A stretch of DNA of 49,350 nucleotides, taken from positions 1-49,350 of the forward strand of contig JAGNQV010000004.1 of assembly GCA_017988885.1 (NCBI GenBank), read 5' to 3'. The notes under the pieces were generated by a model, which was not told the origin of the DNA, did not search any database, and was given only the letters and a program-made list of their open reading frames with translations. Of this stretch, positions 8,263 to 16,489 are shown one piece after another (position 1 is the stretch's first letter; every line of letters begins with the position of its first letter). Made by a program: the position numbers and the translations under genes. Origin of the DNA: Opitutaceae bacterium (GTDB lineage: Bacteria > Verrucomicrobiota > Verrucomicrobiia > Opitutales > Opitutaceae).

Positions 8263-8988
8263 CTAATTGTGCAACGGCCGGGCCAGGCCATCGGTTTGCC
8301 GTCGACGCACCAGCGACGCGTGGAGCACGGCGGCGATCCCGAGATCGGCGATGGATTTGCCGCGGGTCATGTTCCGGTCATGACAGCGCTTGATGAGGCC
8401 GAGGTTGGACTGACAGTAAATCGCCACGCCGCTTTCTCTGGCGCGGATAAACCAATCCAGATCCTCGCTGTAACGTTTGCCGGCATCAAAGCCGCCGACG
8501 CGTGCAAAAACCGTGCGACGGAAAAGCGCGGCCCCGATAAGATAGAAGAGGGGCGGAGCGAAGGTCTCCCCGGGCGCGGACTTACGCAGGGTTTTTTCGG
8601 CCCCGGGCTCTTCGAGCAGCTGGGTCGGGCCAATGACGATGTCGGCGGCGGGTTGACTGGCAAAGCCAGCCAGTTGCACCGCGAACTTGGCGGCGGGCCA
8701 GACATCATCCACATCGAGAAACGCGATGTAGTCGGAGCGAGCGAGTTCCAGTCCACGATTGCGGGCGGCGGCGGGACCGGAGTTTTTCTGGGAGACGTAT
8801 TCGATGCCGGCCCCGAGACCACGTGCGACTTGGGGCGTGGCGTCGGTCGAACCATCATCAACGATGATGATTTGTTGCGGCGGCTGAATTTGGCGGCGCA
8901 CACAAGCCACGGCTTCGGCCAGAAATGCAGCGCCGTTGAAGACGGGGATGACGACGCTGACCGTGGGGGAGGGAGAGGGGACGCTCAT
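8263..8988 (-). CDS. family 2 glycosyltransferase
   Basis: A 241-residue GT-A fold protein. TVSVVIPVFNGAAFL opens the fold, IIIVDDGSTDATP binds the nucleotide, and FLDVDDVWP is the metal-binding DxD-type motif; GGFDAGKRYSEDLDWFIRARE matches the acceptor-side ED-W motif of GT2 enzymes. ATG at 8988 is chosen because it overlaps the stop codon of the PqqD-like gene by one base (TGATG), a classic reinitiation arrangement; a start at 9024 would add twelve residues inside that gene. It is paralogous to the GT2 at 6398, so this cluster probably adds two sugars or works on two acceptors. Confidence 0.85.
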   Translation of the reverse strand: MSVPSPSPTVSVVIPVFNGAAFLAEAVACVRRQIQPPQQIIIVDDGSTDATPQVARGLGAGIEYVSQKNSGPAAARNRGLELARSDYIAFLDVDDVWPAAKFAVQLAGFASQPAADIVIGPTQLLEEPGAEKTLRKSAPGETFAPPLFYLIGAALFRRTVFARVGGFDAGKRYSEDLDWFIRARESGVAIYCQSNLGLIKRCHDRNMTRGKSIADLGIAAVLHASLVRRRQTDGLARPLHN

Positions 8989-9443
8989 CAGCCTTGATCC
9001 GAGGGCGGAGCCTTGCTGGGCCAACCGCTGGCGTCCACTTCATGGATGGGATCCATGAGCAGCAGTTGCTGCATGTCAGTGTAGCGATCGAAAGCCGGCG
9101 GGACAAACGCTGAAGGCAGAGGCACGGTGGACGGGCGCGCCAAGGTGGCTGGTTTCGCTTCGAGCCGGACCAGCAGTGCTTCGGTTTCCAGTTCCTGCAG
9201 CAGACCGCGCACGGCGCTGGCAATCGCCGCTTCATCGGCCTGACAATGGCGCGCAATCAAGCGGCTGATTTCGGCGCTCCCGGTGCCACGGACGGCCAGC
9301 AACCAAATCGGCACGGCGGATTCACGCAGGCTGTAGTAGTTGCCGTTACGCAGATTGATGGCCAGCACCTCCGAGTCAAAAGACTCATAGGTCACATCGG
9401 GTTCATTGACGCGGAAATAAGCGTTCATAAGTGGCGACGACAT
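8988..9443 (-). CDS. PqqD-like (RRE-type) protein with a distinctive C-terminal tail
   Basis: A 151-residue protein. Residues 1-95 have the PqqD-like fold: a VLAINLRNGNYYSLRESAVPIWLL strand-helix unit and a C-terminal winged-helix part (ISRLIARHCQADEAAIASAVRGLLQELETEALL). Such domains bind leader peptides in many RiPP pathways (RiPP recognition element). After a Pro-rich linker (about 98-117) comes a tail, residues 118-151, with DRYTDMQQLLLMDPIHEVD followed by a GWP motif. Its composition and position suggest a conserved functional tail, not a random linker. It is the first gene of the minus-strand operon, overlapping the next gene by one base. It could present a peptide or carrier substrate to the kinase; no separate precursor gene was found next to it. 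Confidence 0.72.
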   Translation of the reverse strand: MSSPLMNAYFRVNEPDVTYESFDSEVLAINLRNGNYYSLRESAVPIWLLAVRGTGSAEISRLIARHCQADEAAIASAVRGLLQELETEALLVRLEAKPATLARPSTVPLPSAFVPPAFDRYTDMQQLLLMDPIHEVDASGWPSKAPPSDQG

Positions 9444-9470
9444 GGCTGGAACCGAGAGCGGAGTGCACAG

Positions 9471-9500
9471 AGTTTATTCCACTGGAAAAGCAGAAGTGAA
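9471..9500 (-). promoter_or_regulatory. weak candidate promoter for the PqqD-kinase-exporter operon
   Basis: On the minus strand TTCACT and TAAACT are separated by 18 bp, each matching the sigma-70 consensus at four of six positions. The predicted transcript would begin about 20 nt before the ATG of the PqqD-like gene. It is the most promoter-like pair in the 116-bp divergent gap, but weak by itself. Confidence 0.22.
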
Positions 9501-9559
9501 TCTAAAACGGCCGACTTGGACTTGCGGTGGGAACGAGGCACCGCGAGCATGATCGCCGC

Positions 9560-9859
9560 ATGCTTATCCACTCCGTTTATTTCTGGCTGAAACCCGAACT
9601 CACCGAAACCCAGCGCGCGGACTTCCGGCGCGGGCTTGATTCCTTGGCGGGCGTCCGGGCGGCGGAAAAAGTTTATGTCGGCACCCCGGCACCGATCCCG
9701 CCGCGACCGGTGGTGGACGCGAGCTACGCCTTCGCCCTCACGGTGGTGTTCAAGGACCTGGCCGGCCATGACAGCTATCAGGTCGATCCTTTGCACAAGG
9801 CGTTTCTCGAAAACTTCCGCACGTTCTGGACGAAGGTGCAGATCTACGACGCGGTTTGA
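9560..9859 (+). CDS. Dabb family (stress-responsive alpha-beta barrel) protein
   Basis: A 99-residue protein of the Dabb family, opening MLIHSVYFWLKPELTETQ, with the central YAFALTVVFKDLAGHDSYQVDPLHKAFLE and the ending WTKVQIYDAV. The 'H-V-FWLK' start and 'Y-HP-H--F' core are family hallmarks. These small dimeric ferredoxin-like barrels are often called stress responsive, but their reaction is usually unknown. ATG at 9560 gives the normal N-terminus; an upstream frame start would add unrelated residues. It is divergent from the PqqD-like operon and its product has no obvious link to it. Confidence 0.85.
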   Translation: MLIHSVYFWLKPELTETQRADFRRGLDSLAGVRAAEKVYVGTPAPIPPRPVVDASYAFALTVVFKDLAGHDSYQVDPLHKAFLENFRTFWTKVQIYDAV

Positions 9860-10017
9860 GGCGGGGGAGCTGGACTGAGGTTCAAGGTGGAACGCAGGAA
9901 GGCAGGAATTGAATTAACCGCAAAGAAAGGAAAGAGCCCGGCGAAGCAGTCAGGCACTCGGCGTCCTGCGCGGGGCCCGCGGTTAAATATGGCTCAATGC
10001 TTGGGATCGAAACCCAA
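9860..10017. repeat. intergenic palindrome with TTAACCGC/GCGGTTAA ends
   Basis: Perfect 8-bp inverted ends TTAACCGC (9914-9921) and GCGGTTAA (9979-9986) enclose CAAAGAAAGG and GCGGGGCCC. A related start (TTAACCGCGAAGAGCGCAAAGG) occurs at about 42738. It sits between two convergent gene ends and could act as a transcription roadblock, but has no T-run. Confidence 0.5.
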
Positions 10018-11310
<1,293 letters not shown>

Positions 11311-11394
11311 CAGGTAGGACGGACAGCAATACCCACGCCGGGGTGCCGGTCAAACTGTGAAACGCGGGTTTAACGCAGGAACGCGGAGGAGGTG

Positions 11395-11495
11395 GCCAGG
11401 AATTTCGTTCTTCGTTCTCCCAATCGTTCTCGTTCTCCACCCAAAGAGAACGATAGAACGAGAAAGATTAAGATTACGAGAATGAGAACGATTTG
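11395..11495. repeat. GAACGA-type degenerate hexamer repeat with inverted symmetry
   Basis: The gap between hflX and the next PhyH gene holds TTCGTTCTTCGTTCTCC, CGTTCTCGTTCTCC and, after an 8-base spacer, GAGAACGATAGAACGAGAAAG and GAGAATGAGAACGA. The two halves are complementary and can form a long hairpin. Another block of the same hexamer is at 37399-37438. This resembles simple-sequence intergenic repeats rather than a terminator. Confidence 0.6.
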
Positions 11496-11501
11496 GCTGG
11501 A

Positions 11502-12320
11502 TCAGGCCGAGTAGATCAGCGGATTGAGGGGAGTCGCGACGACTTCGCCGACTTTCTGGCCGGGCATCCAGGTGTCCCAATCCAATTGATGGTTCTTGTT
11601 CTTCGGCGCAATCAGCCGGATGCCATCCTCCACGTAGATGATCGTCATGACGGCCCGGGGGCGGTCGGAGGTGTTTGGTCCGGCGCGGTGGAAAGTCCAA
11701 CCATAGTGGAAGCTGACCTCGCCAAGCTCAAAGGGCGTGTCGTTGAGCGGATAATTGCGCTCCTTGAGTGAACGGCCGATGATCTTTTCGCTCTCATCAC
11801 TGATGCCGAGTTCGCGGCCGGCCTCGAACTGATGGCTGCCAATGGAGAAGGCGAGGGGGCCGAGTTCCATGGGCGTGGCCTGTAGTGGAATCCAGACCGT
11901 AACCGTGTGGGCGTTGCTCAATGGCCAATAATATTGGTCGGCGTGCCACGGGGTGATGCCGCCGCCCGGTTCCTTGTAGAGCGCCTGATCATGATAGAGG
12001 CGGACCCCTTTGACGCCCATGAGCTCGGCGGCCATGCGGGCGAGTTTTTTGCCAAAGCAAAACTCCCGCACGGTTTCGTGCTTGGTCCAAAGATTCATCA
12101 CCTGCAGGAAGGCCTTTTGATAGGTCGTGCGCTGCTCCATCGGGACGTGGAGCGTGTTGAGCCGGTGCACTTCGGCGGTGATGATCTGACCATAATGCTC
12201 CAGCACGGCGGGCGAAAGCACCTGCTTCAGCTTAATGAAGCCGTCGCGCTGGAAATGCGCGATTTGCTCGGCGGTGAGCGCATAAGGGGAATCAAGGTCG
12301 AGGGCGGGCGTGGATGGCAT
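11502..12320 (-). CDS. phytanoyl-CoA dioxygenase (PhyH) family protein, paralogue A
   Basis: A 272-residue Fe(II)/2-oxoglutarate oxygenase. It has the metal site HxD in TPWHADQYYWPL (about residues 127-138), the distal His in FHYGWTFHRAGPN, and the 2-oxoglutarate Arg in RAVMTIIYVEDG. It is nearly the same length as, and by eye mostly identical to, the PhyH protein at 13308-14132, so the pair came from a recent duplication. It is divergent from the AraC regulator at 12414 across a 93-bp promoter region, which makes it a likely regulatory target. The MELGPLAFSIGSH segment is typical of the ectoine-hydroxylase-like subgroup, but the substrate is unknown. Confidence 0.88.
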   Translation of the reverse strand: MPSTPALDLDSPYALTAEQIAHFQRDGFIKLKQVLSPAVLEHYGQIITAEVHRLNTLHVPMEQRTTYQKAFLQVMNLWTKHETVREFCFGKKLARMAAELMGVKGVRLYHDQALYKEPGGGITPWHADQYYWPLSNAHTVTVWIPLQATPMELGPLAFSIGSHQFEAGRELGISDESEKIIGRSLKERNYPLNDTPFELGEVSFHYGWTFHRAGPNTSDRPRAVMTIIYVEDGIRLIAPKNKNHQLDWDTWMPGQKVGEVVATPLNPLIYSA

Positions 12321-12413
12321 AGGAACAGTCCGGCAGCATAGGACAAAATGAGGCGGCGGGCTACGCCGCGTTTGACCAAGCCTGATACTTAATTAACAAA
12401 AACAGGTCCAAAC
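12321..12413. promoter_or_regulatory. divergent promoter region between PhyH A and the AraC regulator
   Basis: This 93-bp gap contains an AT-rich patch (TGATACTTAATTAACAAAAAC) in an otherwise GC-rich neighbourhood, including the palindrome TTAATTAA, and a TTGACC hexamer at 12372-12377. It must carry both starts of transcription. No exact operator repeat can be defined from a single copy. Confidence 0.4.
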
Positions 12414-13271
12414 ATGCGCGCATTGCTTGAAAAAGTAGCACTCCAGCCGGGGGAGTCATTTGCTTGCCGGGAATTCCGGCTGCCGCGTTTTGACTCGCGC
12501 TGGCATTTTCATCCCGAATGCGAGCTGACGTTGATCGAGCAGAGCCATGGGTTGCGCTTCGTGGGCGATAGCATCGAGCGGTTCGAAGCGGGCGACTTGG
12601 TGCTGCTGGGTTCAAATTTGCCGCACTACTGGACGAATCCACCCGAGTGGCGCGGTCCGGCGCATTCTATTGTTGTGCAATTTCGCGAGGATCTGCTCGG
12701 GCGCGACTGGTTGGAGACGCCGGAGCTGGCCGCGGTGCAGCGCCTGCTGGCGCGGGCGGGGCGCGGCGTGGCCTTTAGCGGCCGAACGGCGACGGTGGCG
12801 GCGGAGCGCTTGCGGGCCATGGCCGGTCTGGCGCCGTTCCCGCGTTTGCAGGCTTTGCTCGAGGTTTTGCATGCCCTGGCGTCGGCACCGGGGGCGCGCT
12901 TGCTGGCGAGCGCGGGTTTTGCGCCGGTTTTGGACTTAGATGACGCGAGCCGGCTCGGCCGGGTCTTGGACTATGTGAACCGGATGGCGGGGGACGGAGT
13001 GCAGCAGCGGGAAGCCGCGCGGCGGGCGGGGCTGAGTCCGGCGGCGTTCAGCCGGTATTTCAGGAAAAAACTGGGACACACCTTCGAGGCGTTCGTCAAC
13101 GAGGTGCGCGTGGGGCGAATCTGCCGGGCGTTGATCGAGGAGCCGGAACGGTCGGTGGCGGAAATCGCCCTGCGGGCTGGCTACAACAATCTGGCCAATT
13201 TCAACCGGCAGTTTCGCCGCCGGGCCGGGTTGGCGCCGCTGGCCTACCGGCGGAAACACGGCCACACCTGA
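12414..13271 (+). CDS. AraC family transcriptional regulator
   Basis: A 285-residue regulator. The N-terminal cupin-like sensor has the metal/sugar-binding pattern WHFHPECELTLIEQSHGLRFVGD and DLVLLGSNLPHYW. The C-terminal AraC domain has two helix-turn-helix units: the first around REAARRAGLSPAAFSRYFRKKLGHTFEAFVNEVR and the second around SVAEIALRAGYNNLANFNRQFRRRAGLAPLAYRR. This architecture is common in regulators of sugar or cell-wall utilisation genes. It is divergent from PhyH A (11502) and convergent with PhyH B (13308), and probably controls one or both. It could be an activator responding to a carbohydrate or to the product of these oxygenases. Confidence 0.92.
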   Translation: MRALLEKVALQPGESFACREFRLPRFDSRWHFHPECELTLIEQSHGLRFVGDSIERFEAGDLVLLGSNLPHYWTNPPEWRGPAHSIVVQFREDLLGRDWLETPELAAVQRLLARAGRGVAFSGRTATVAAERLRAMAGLAPFPRLQALLEVLHALASAPGARLLASAGFAPVLDLDDASRLGRVLDYVNRMAGDGVQQREAARRAGLSPAAFSRYFRKKLGHTFEAFVNEVRVGRICRALIEEPERSVAEIALRAGYNNLANFNRQFRRRAGLAPLAYRRKHGHT

Positions 13272-13307
13272 GCCGGCCACACCGGCCGGTGGAAATTCCG
13301 CGGGGGC

Positions 13308-14132
13308 TTATTTTGCCGTGTAGATGACGGGCGTCATCTGGCCGTTCATCACCCCGCCGATTTCGACATCACCGGCAAATGCGGTGCGGTCGCCCTCGCG
13401 GGCCTTGGTGTGGGGGGCGATGAGCCGCATATCCTCGTCCATGTAAATGATGGTCATCACGGCGCGCGGCTGATTAGAGACATTCGGGCCGGCGCGATGG
13501 AAGGTCCAGCCATAGTGGAAGCTGACTTCGCCGAGCTCGAAGGGCGCATCATCGAGCGGATAGTTCTGCTCCTTCATCGAGCGGCCAATGCGTTCCTCGC
13601 TCTCGTCGCTGATGCCGAGTTCACGGCCGGCCTCGAACTTGTGGCTGCCGCGCGCGAAGGCCAGTGGACCCATTGCCATGGGGGTGGCCTGCAGCGGAAT
13701 CCAAGCGGTGACGGTATTGGCGTTGCTGAGCGGCCAGTAGTATTGGTCCGCATGCCACGGCGTGACGCCGCCACCGGACTCCTTGTAGAGCGCCTGATCA
13801 TGATACATGCGGACCCCGCGCACGCCGAGCAACTCGGCGGCCATGCGGGCGAGGCGCTGGCCCCAGCAAAATTCCTTCACGGTTTCGTTCTTGGTCCAGA
13901 TATTGCCAACTTGGAGGAACGCCTTGTTGTAAGTGTCCCGCTGCTCGATGGGCAGGTGCATCGTGTTGAGGCGATAGACCTCGGATGTGATCACGGGGCC
14001 GTAATGCTGGATGACCTCCGCCGAGAGCACGTTTTTGATTTTCACGTAACCTTCGCGACGAAAATAAGCGATTTGCTCAGCGGTCAAAGGAAACGGGGAG
14101 TCGAGGTCGAGTTGGGCGGGGGATGCAGCCAT
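13308..14132 (-). CDS. phytanoyl-CoA dioxygenase (PhyH) family protein, paralogue B
   Basis: A 274-residue close paralogue of the PhyH protein at 11502-12320. It has the same motifs, TPWHADQYYWPLSNANTV, FHYGWTFHRAGPN and RAVMTIIYMDED, and the same ends, LDLDSPFPLTAEQIAYF and PVIYTAK. Divergence is concentrated in the C-terminal 30 residues, where paralogue A has KNKNHQLDWDTWMPGQK and this one has KAREGDRTAFAGDVE. That difference could reflect different substrates. It converges with the AraC gene (36-bp gap containing the palindrome CACCGGCCGGTG at 13282-13293) and has its own upstream region. Confidence 0.88.
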   Translation of the reverse strand: MAASPAQLDLDSPFPLTAEQIAYFRREGYVKIKNVLSAEVIQHYGPVITSEVYRLNTMHLPIEQRDTYNKAFLQVGNIWTKNETVKEFCWGQRLARMAAELLGVRGVRMYHDQALYKESGGGVTPWHADQYYWPLSNANTVTAWIPLQATPMAMGPLAFARGSHKFEAGRELGISDESEERIGRSMKEQNYPLDDAPFELGEVSFHYGWTFHRAGPNVSNQPRAVMTIIYMDEDMRLIAPHTKAREGDRTAFAGDVEIGGVMNGQMTPVIYTAK

Positions 14133-14335
14133 GGTGAGACGACGCTAAAATGCAGCCGGCGCGGGGCAAGTCGAAGCGTGTGTGGCCTTGGGAATATTCA
14201 GAAAGCTACCTGCAGGGCCTTTAATAAATACGGGGGAAAGCGCAGGAATTTCCCCTGCGCCGGCTGAATTTTACAGCATTTTACCGAGCAGGGACTTGAA
14301 AGCACCCGCCCATTGCCAATCCTGACTCTTAGCTC
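14133..14335. other. divergent intergenic region with a stem-loop
   Basis: No gene is seen. A hairpin with alternative pairings, GCGCAGG-AATTTCC-CCTGCGC, lies at about 14239-14260; it overlaps GGGGAAA/TTTCCCC. It is followed by GCCGGCTGAATTTT on the plus strand. It could be a weak terminator or a leader structure for the receiver gene at 14336. Confidence 0.35.
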
Positions 14336-14731
14336 ATGCCCGCCCGCCACATTCTAGTAGTTGATGATGAACAAAACGTCCGCGATATCACCAAGCTGTT
14401 GCTGGAAATGTCGGGGCACACGGTCGGCTGCGCGGAAGACGGCCAGGAGGCCCTGCGTGAGTTGGCGGAAAACACCTATGATGGGGTCATCGCCGACATG
14501 CTCATGCCCGGCATGGATGGGGTGGAATTACTCAACGAGTTGAAAAACTGGGACGTGCCCTTGCGCGTCGTGGCGATGTCGGGTGGCGGCCATGCGCCGA
14601 AAGAAAGTTATCTCAAGATCGCACAGCTGGCGGGGGCGCATGCGTTGTTGCCCAAGCCCTTCAATCGCGAGCAACTCGATCGCGCCGTGGCCGAGGCTTT
14701 TCGCGAGGCGCCGCCTCCGGTCAAAAACTGA
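14336..14731 (+). CDS. single-domain response regulator (receiver)
   Basis: A 131-residue stand-alone CheY-like receiver. The acidic pair DD is at residues 10-11 (ILVVDDEQN), the phosphoacceptor Asp is D54 in VIADMLMPGMDG, the conserved Thr/Ser is in VVAMSGGG, and the Lys is in LLPKPFNREQ. There is no output domain, so it must act by binding another protein, such as a kinase, phosphotransferase or flagellar/motility target. No sensor kinase is adjacent. It ends 6 bp before the convergent lactonase gene. Confidence 0.92.
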   Translation: MPARHILVVDDEQNVRDITKLLLEMSGHTVGCAEDGQEALRELAENTYDGVIADMLMPGMDGVELLNELKNWDVPLRVVAMSGGGHAPKESYLKIAQLAGAHALLPKPFNREQLDRAVAEAFREAPPPVKN

Positions 14732-14737
14732 GGCCGA

Positions 14738-15850
14738 TCAACGGGCGAACAGCACGCACACCGGCATGGGCACGGTGGCGCTCCCGGCCACGGCCTGGAG
14801 CCGGCCGGTTTGGGCATCGACGCGAAAGACCCGCAGGGAATCGGAATTCTGATTGGCGGCGACCAGCCAGGCGCCATCGGGTGAAAGCGTGAAGTTGCGC
14901 GGGTTTTTTCCGCCGGTCGGCACATGCTCGACGAGGGTGAGTCGGCCGGTGGCGGCGTCGCAGGCGAACACGGCGATGCTGTCGTGTCCGCGGTTGGACC
15001 CATAGACAAAGCGGCCATTGGGATGCACGCGCACCTCGGCGGTGGAGCTCTCGCCTTGGAAATCCGCCGGCAGCGTGGATTGCGTATCGAGCGGGGTCAG
15101 CGCGCCGGTGGCGGCGTCATAGCGGTAGCTTACAAGGGTGCTGCCGAGTTCATTGATGACAAAAACATGCCGCCCATCGGGACTGAAGGCGGCGTGCCGC
15201 GGCCCGGCGCCGGGGGCGCTCGCGACGAAGGGAACGGAAGCCGGGGTCAGCGTGGCGGCGGCAGGGTCGAGCGCGTAGGTGAAAATTTTATCGAGGCCGA
15301 GATCACACACGATGACGAAGCGGTTGTCCGGCGAAAGCGTGACGGAGTGGACGTGAGGTGATTCCTGCCGCGAGGGGTGCACGCTGTGTCCGGCATGCTG
15401 GATGATGGATCCGGCCGGCCCGAGCGTGCCGTCGGCGCGAATGGGCAGACTGGCGACAACGCCGGTGTGATAATTGGCGATGATGAGCGTGCGGCCGGTG
15501 CGGTCCACGACGAGATGACAGGGGACCGTGCCGCCGCTGGCCTGCGGCTGCAGCGGGGTGAGTTGGCCGGTGGCGAGATCCGTGGCGAAGGGCACGGCCA
15601 TCGTGCTTGATTCGCTGACGGCGTAGAGGTGGGTCTGGCCGGGCGCCAGCGCGAGGAACGAAGGATTGGTCGTCGCGGCGGCGAGCTCGGGGGCGCTGAG
15701 CGCGCCGGTCTGCGCATTGAGGCGCACGGCATAAATACCCTGGCTGGTCGAGCGGGTGTAAGTGCCGATAAAAAGCAGATGTTCGGAAGCGGTGGCGGTC
15801 AGGCTCATGATTAAAAACAGGCAAAGACGCATGCGAAACAGACAAGCCAT
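14738..15850 (-). CDS. secreted lactonase family (beta-propeller) protein
   Basis: A 370-residue protein of the 6-phosphogluconolactonase-like beta-propeller family (YkgB/Pgl type). An N-terminal signal-like segment (RMRLCLFLIMSLTATASEH) precedes repeated propeller blades of the form HLLFIGTYT, HLYAVSES, RTLIIANYH, HVHSVTLSPDNRFVIVCDLGLDKIF, PRHAAFSPDGRHVFVINELGS and NFTLSPDGAWLVAANQNSD. Export is thus likely, unlike the cytosolic E. coli enzyme, so its natural substrate may be another lactone or sugar. ATG at 15850 is chosen because it overlaps the stop of thymidine kinase by one base (TGATG). An internal ATG six codons later is an alternative. Confidence 0.82.
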   Translation of the reverse strand: MACLFRMRLCLFLIMSLTATASEHLLFIGTYTRSTSQGIYAVRLNAQTGALSAPELAAATTNPSFLALAPGQTHLYAVSESSTMAVPFATDLATGQLTPLQPQASGGTVPCHLVVDRTGRTLIIANYHTGVVASLPIRADGTLGPAGSIIQHAGHSVHPSRQESPHVHSVTLSPDNRFVIVCDLGLDKIFTYALDPAAATLTPASVPFVASAPGAGPRHAAFSPDGRHVFVINELGSTLVSYRYDAATGALTPLDTQSTLPADFQGESSTAEVRVHPNGRFVYGSNRGHDSIAVFACDAATGRLTLVEHVPTGGKNPRNFTLSPDGAWLVAANQNSDSLRVFRVDAQTGRLQAVAGSATVPMPVCVLFAR

Positions 15851-16431
15851 CAAGCTGAGGCGAGCGCGGCCTTGAAATGCCGGCGGCACATCGGCACATA
15901 GCGCTCGTTGCCGCCGATCTCGATCTGCGCGCCTTCGCGCAGCGCCTTGCCCGCGGCATCGGTGCGCAGGTTCATCGTGGCCTTGCGGCCGCAATGGCAG
16001 ATGGTCTTCAGTTCGATCAGATCATCGGCGATCGCCAGCAGGGCGGCGCTGCCGGGAAAGAGGTTGCCTTGGAAATCCGTGCGCAAGCCGTAGCATAGCA
16101 CGGGAATTTTCAGTCCGTCGGCGATATCGGTGGCCTGCGCCACCTGCTCCGGGGTGAGAAACTGCGCTTCGTCCACCAGCACACAGGCGACCGGCGCAAG
16201 GCCGTGCTCGCGCTGCACGCGGCTGAGGAGGTTATCGGTGGTCGAGAGCACTTCCGCGGGTGCTTCGAGGCCGATGCGCGATTTTACCCGGCCGAGCCCG
16301 GCCCGGTGGTCGATGGCCGGGGCAAAGATGAGCGTGCGCATGCCGCGCTCCTGGTAATTGTAGCTCGACTGCAGCAGCACGGTCGATTTGCCGGCGTTCA
16401 TCGCCGAGTAATAGAAATAAACCTTGGCCAT
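15850..16431 (-). CDS. tdk: thymidine kinase
   Basis: A 193-residue type II thymidine kinase, phosphorylating thymidine to dTMP in the pyrimidine salvage pathway. Walker A is SAMNAGKS (about 9-16), the DEAQF motif is in VLVDEAQFL, and the lid region has the Zn-binding ICHCGRKA with a further Cys near the C-terminus (MCRRHF). The length fits the family. It starts 58 bp after the large PEPCK-like gene and is coupled by one base to the lactonase, so the three may be one transcript, though the products are functionally unrelated. Confidence 0.95.
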   Translation of the reverse strand: MAKVYFYYSAMNAGKSTVLLQSSYNYQERGMRTLIFAPAIDHRAGLGRVKSRIGLEAPAEVLSTTDNLLSRVQREHGLAPVACVLVDEAQFLTPEQVAQATDIADGLKIPVLCYGLRTDFQGNLFPGSAALLAIADDLIELKTICHCGRKATMNLRTDAAGKALREGAQIEIGGNERYVPMCRRHFKAALASA

Positions 16432-16489
16432 ACCTTCTGACTAAAGAGGGTGCGGCGCGCCGGGCGAAGCGAAAAAGCGAGGAATTTCC

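Noticed and set aside
2671-9443. A classical lasso-peptide cluster
   Set aside because: No asparagine-synthetase-like cyclase, no transglutaminase-like leader protease and no convincing precursor peptide are in or beside the operon; only the tailoring, RRE and export parts are present.
9425-9559. Possible 41-codon precursor peptide upstream of the PqqD-like gene (minus strand, starting MLAVPRSHRK)
   Set aside because: It overlaps the start of the PqqD-like gene, has no ribosome binding site or typical leader-core organisation, and ends in a highly basic stretch unlike a known core peptide.
12372-12398. Sigma-70 promoter TTGACC with a downstream TTAACA
   Set aside because: The spacing (15 bp) and the -10 match are poor, so only the divergent region as a whole is listed.
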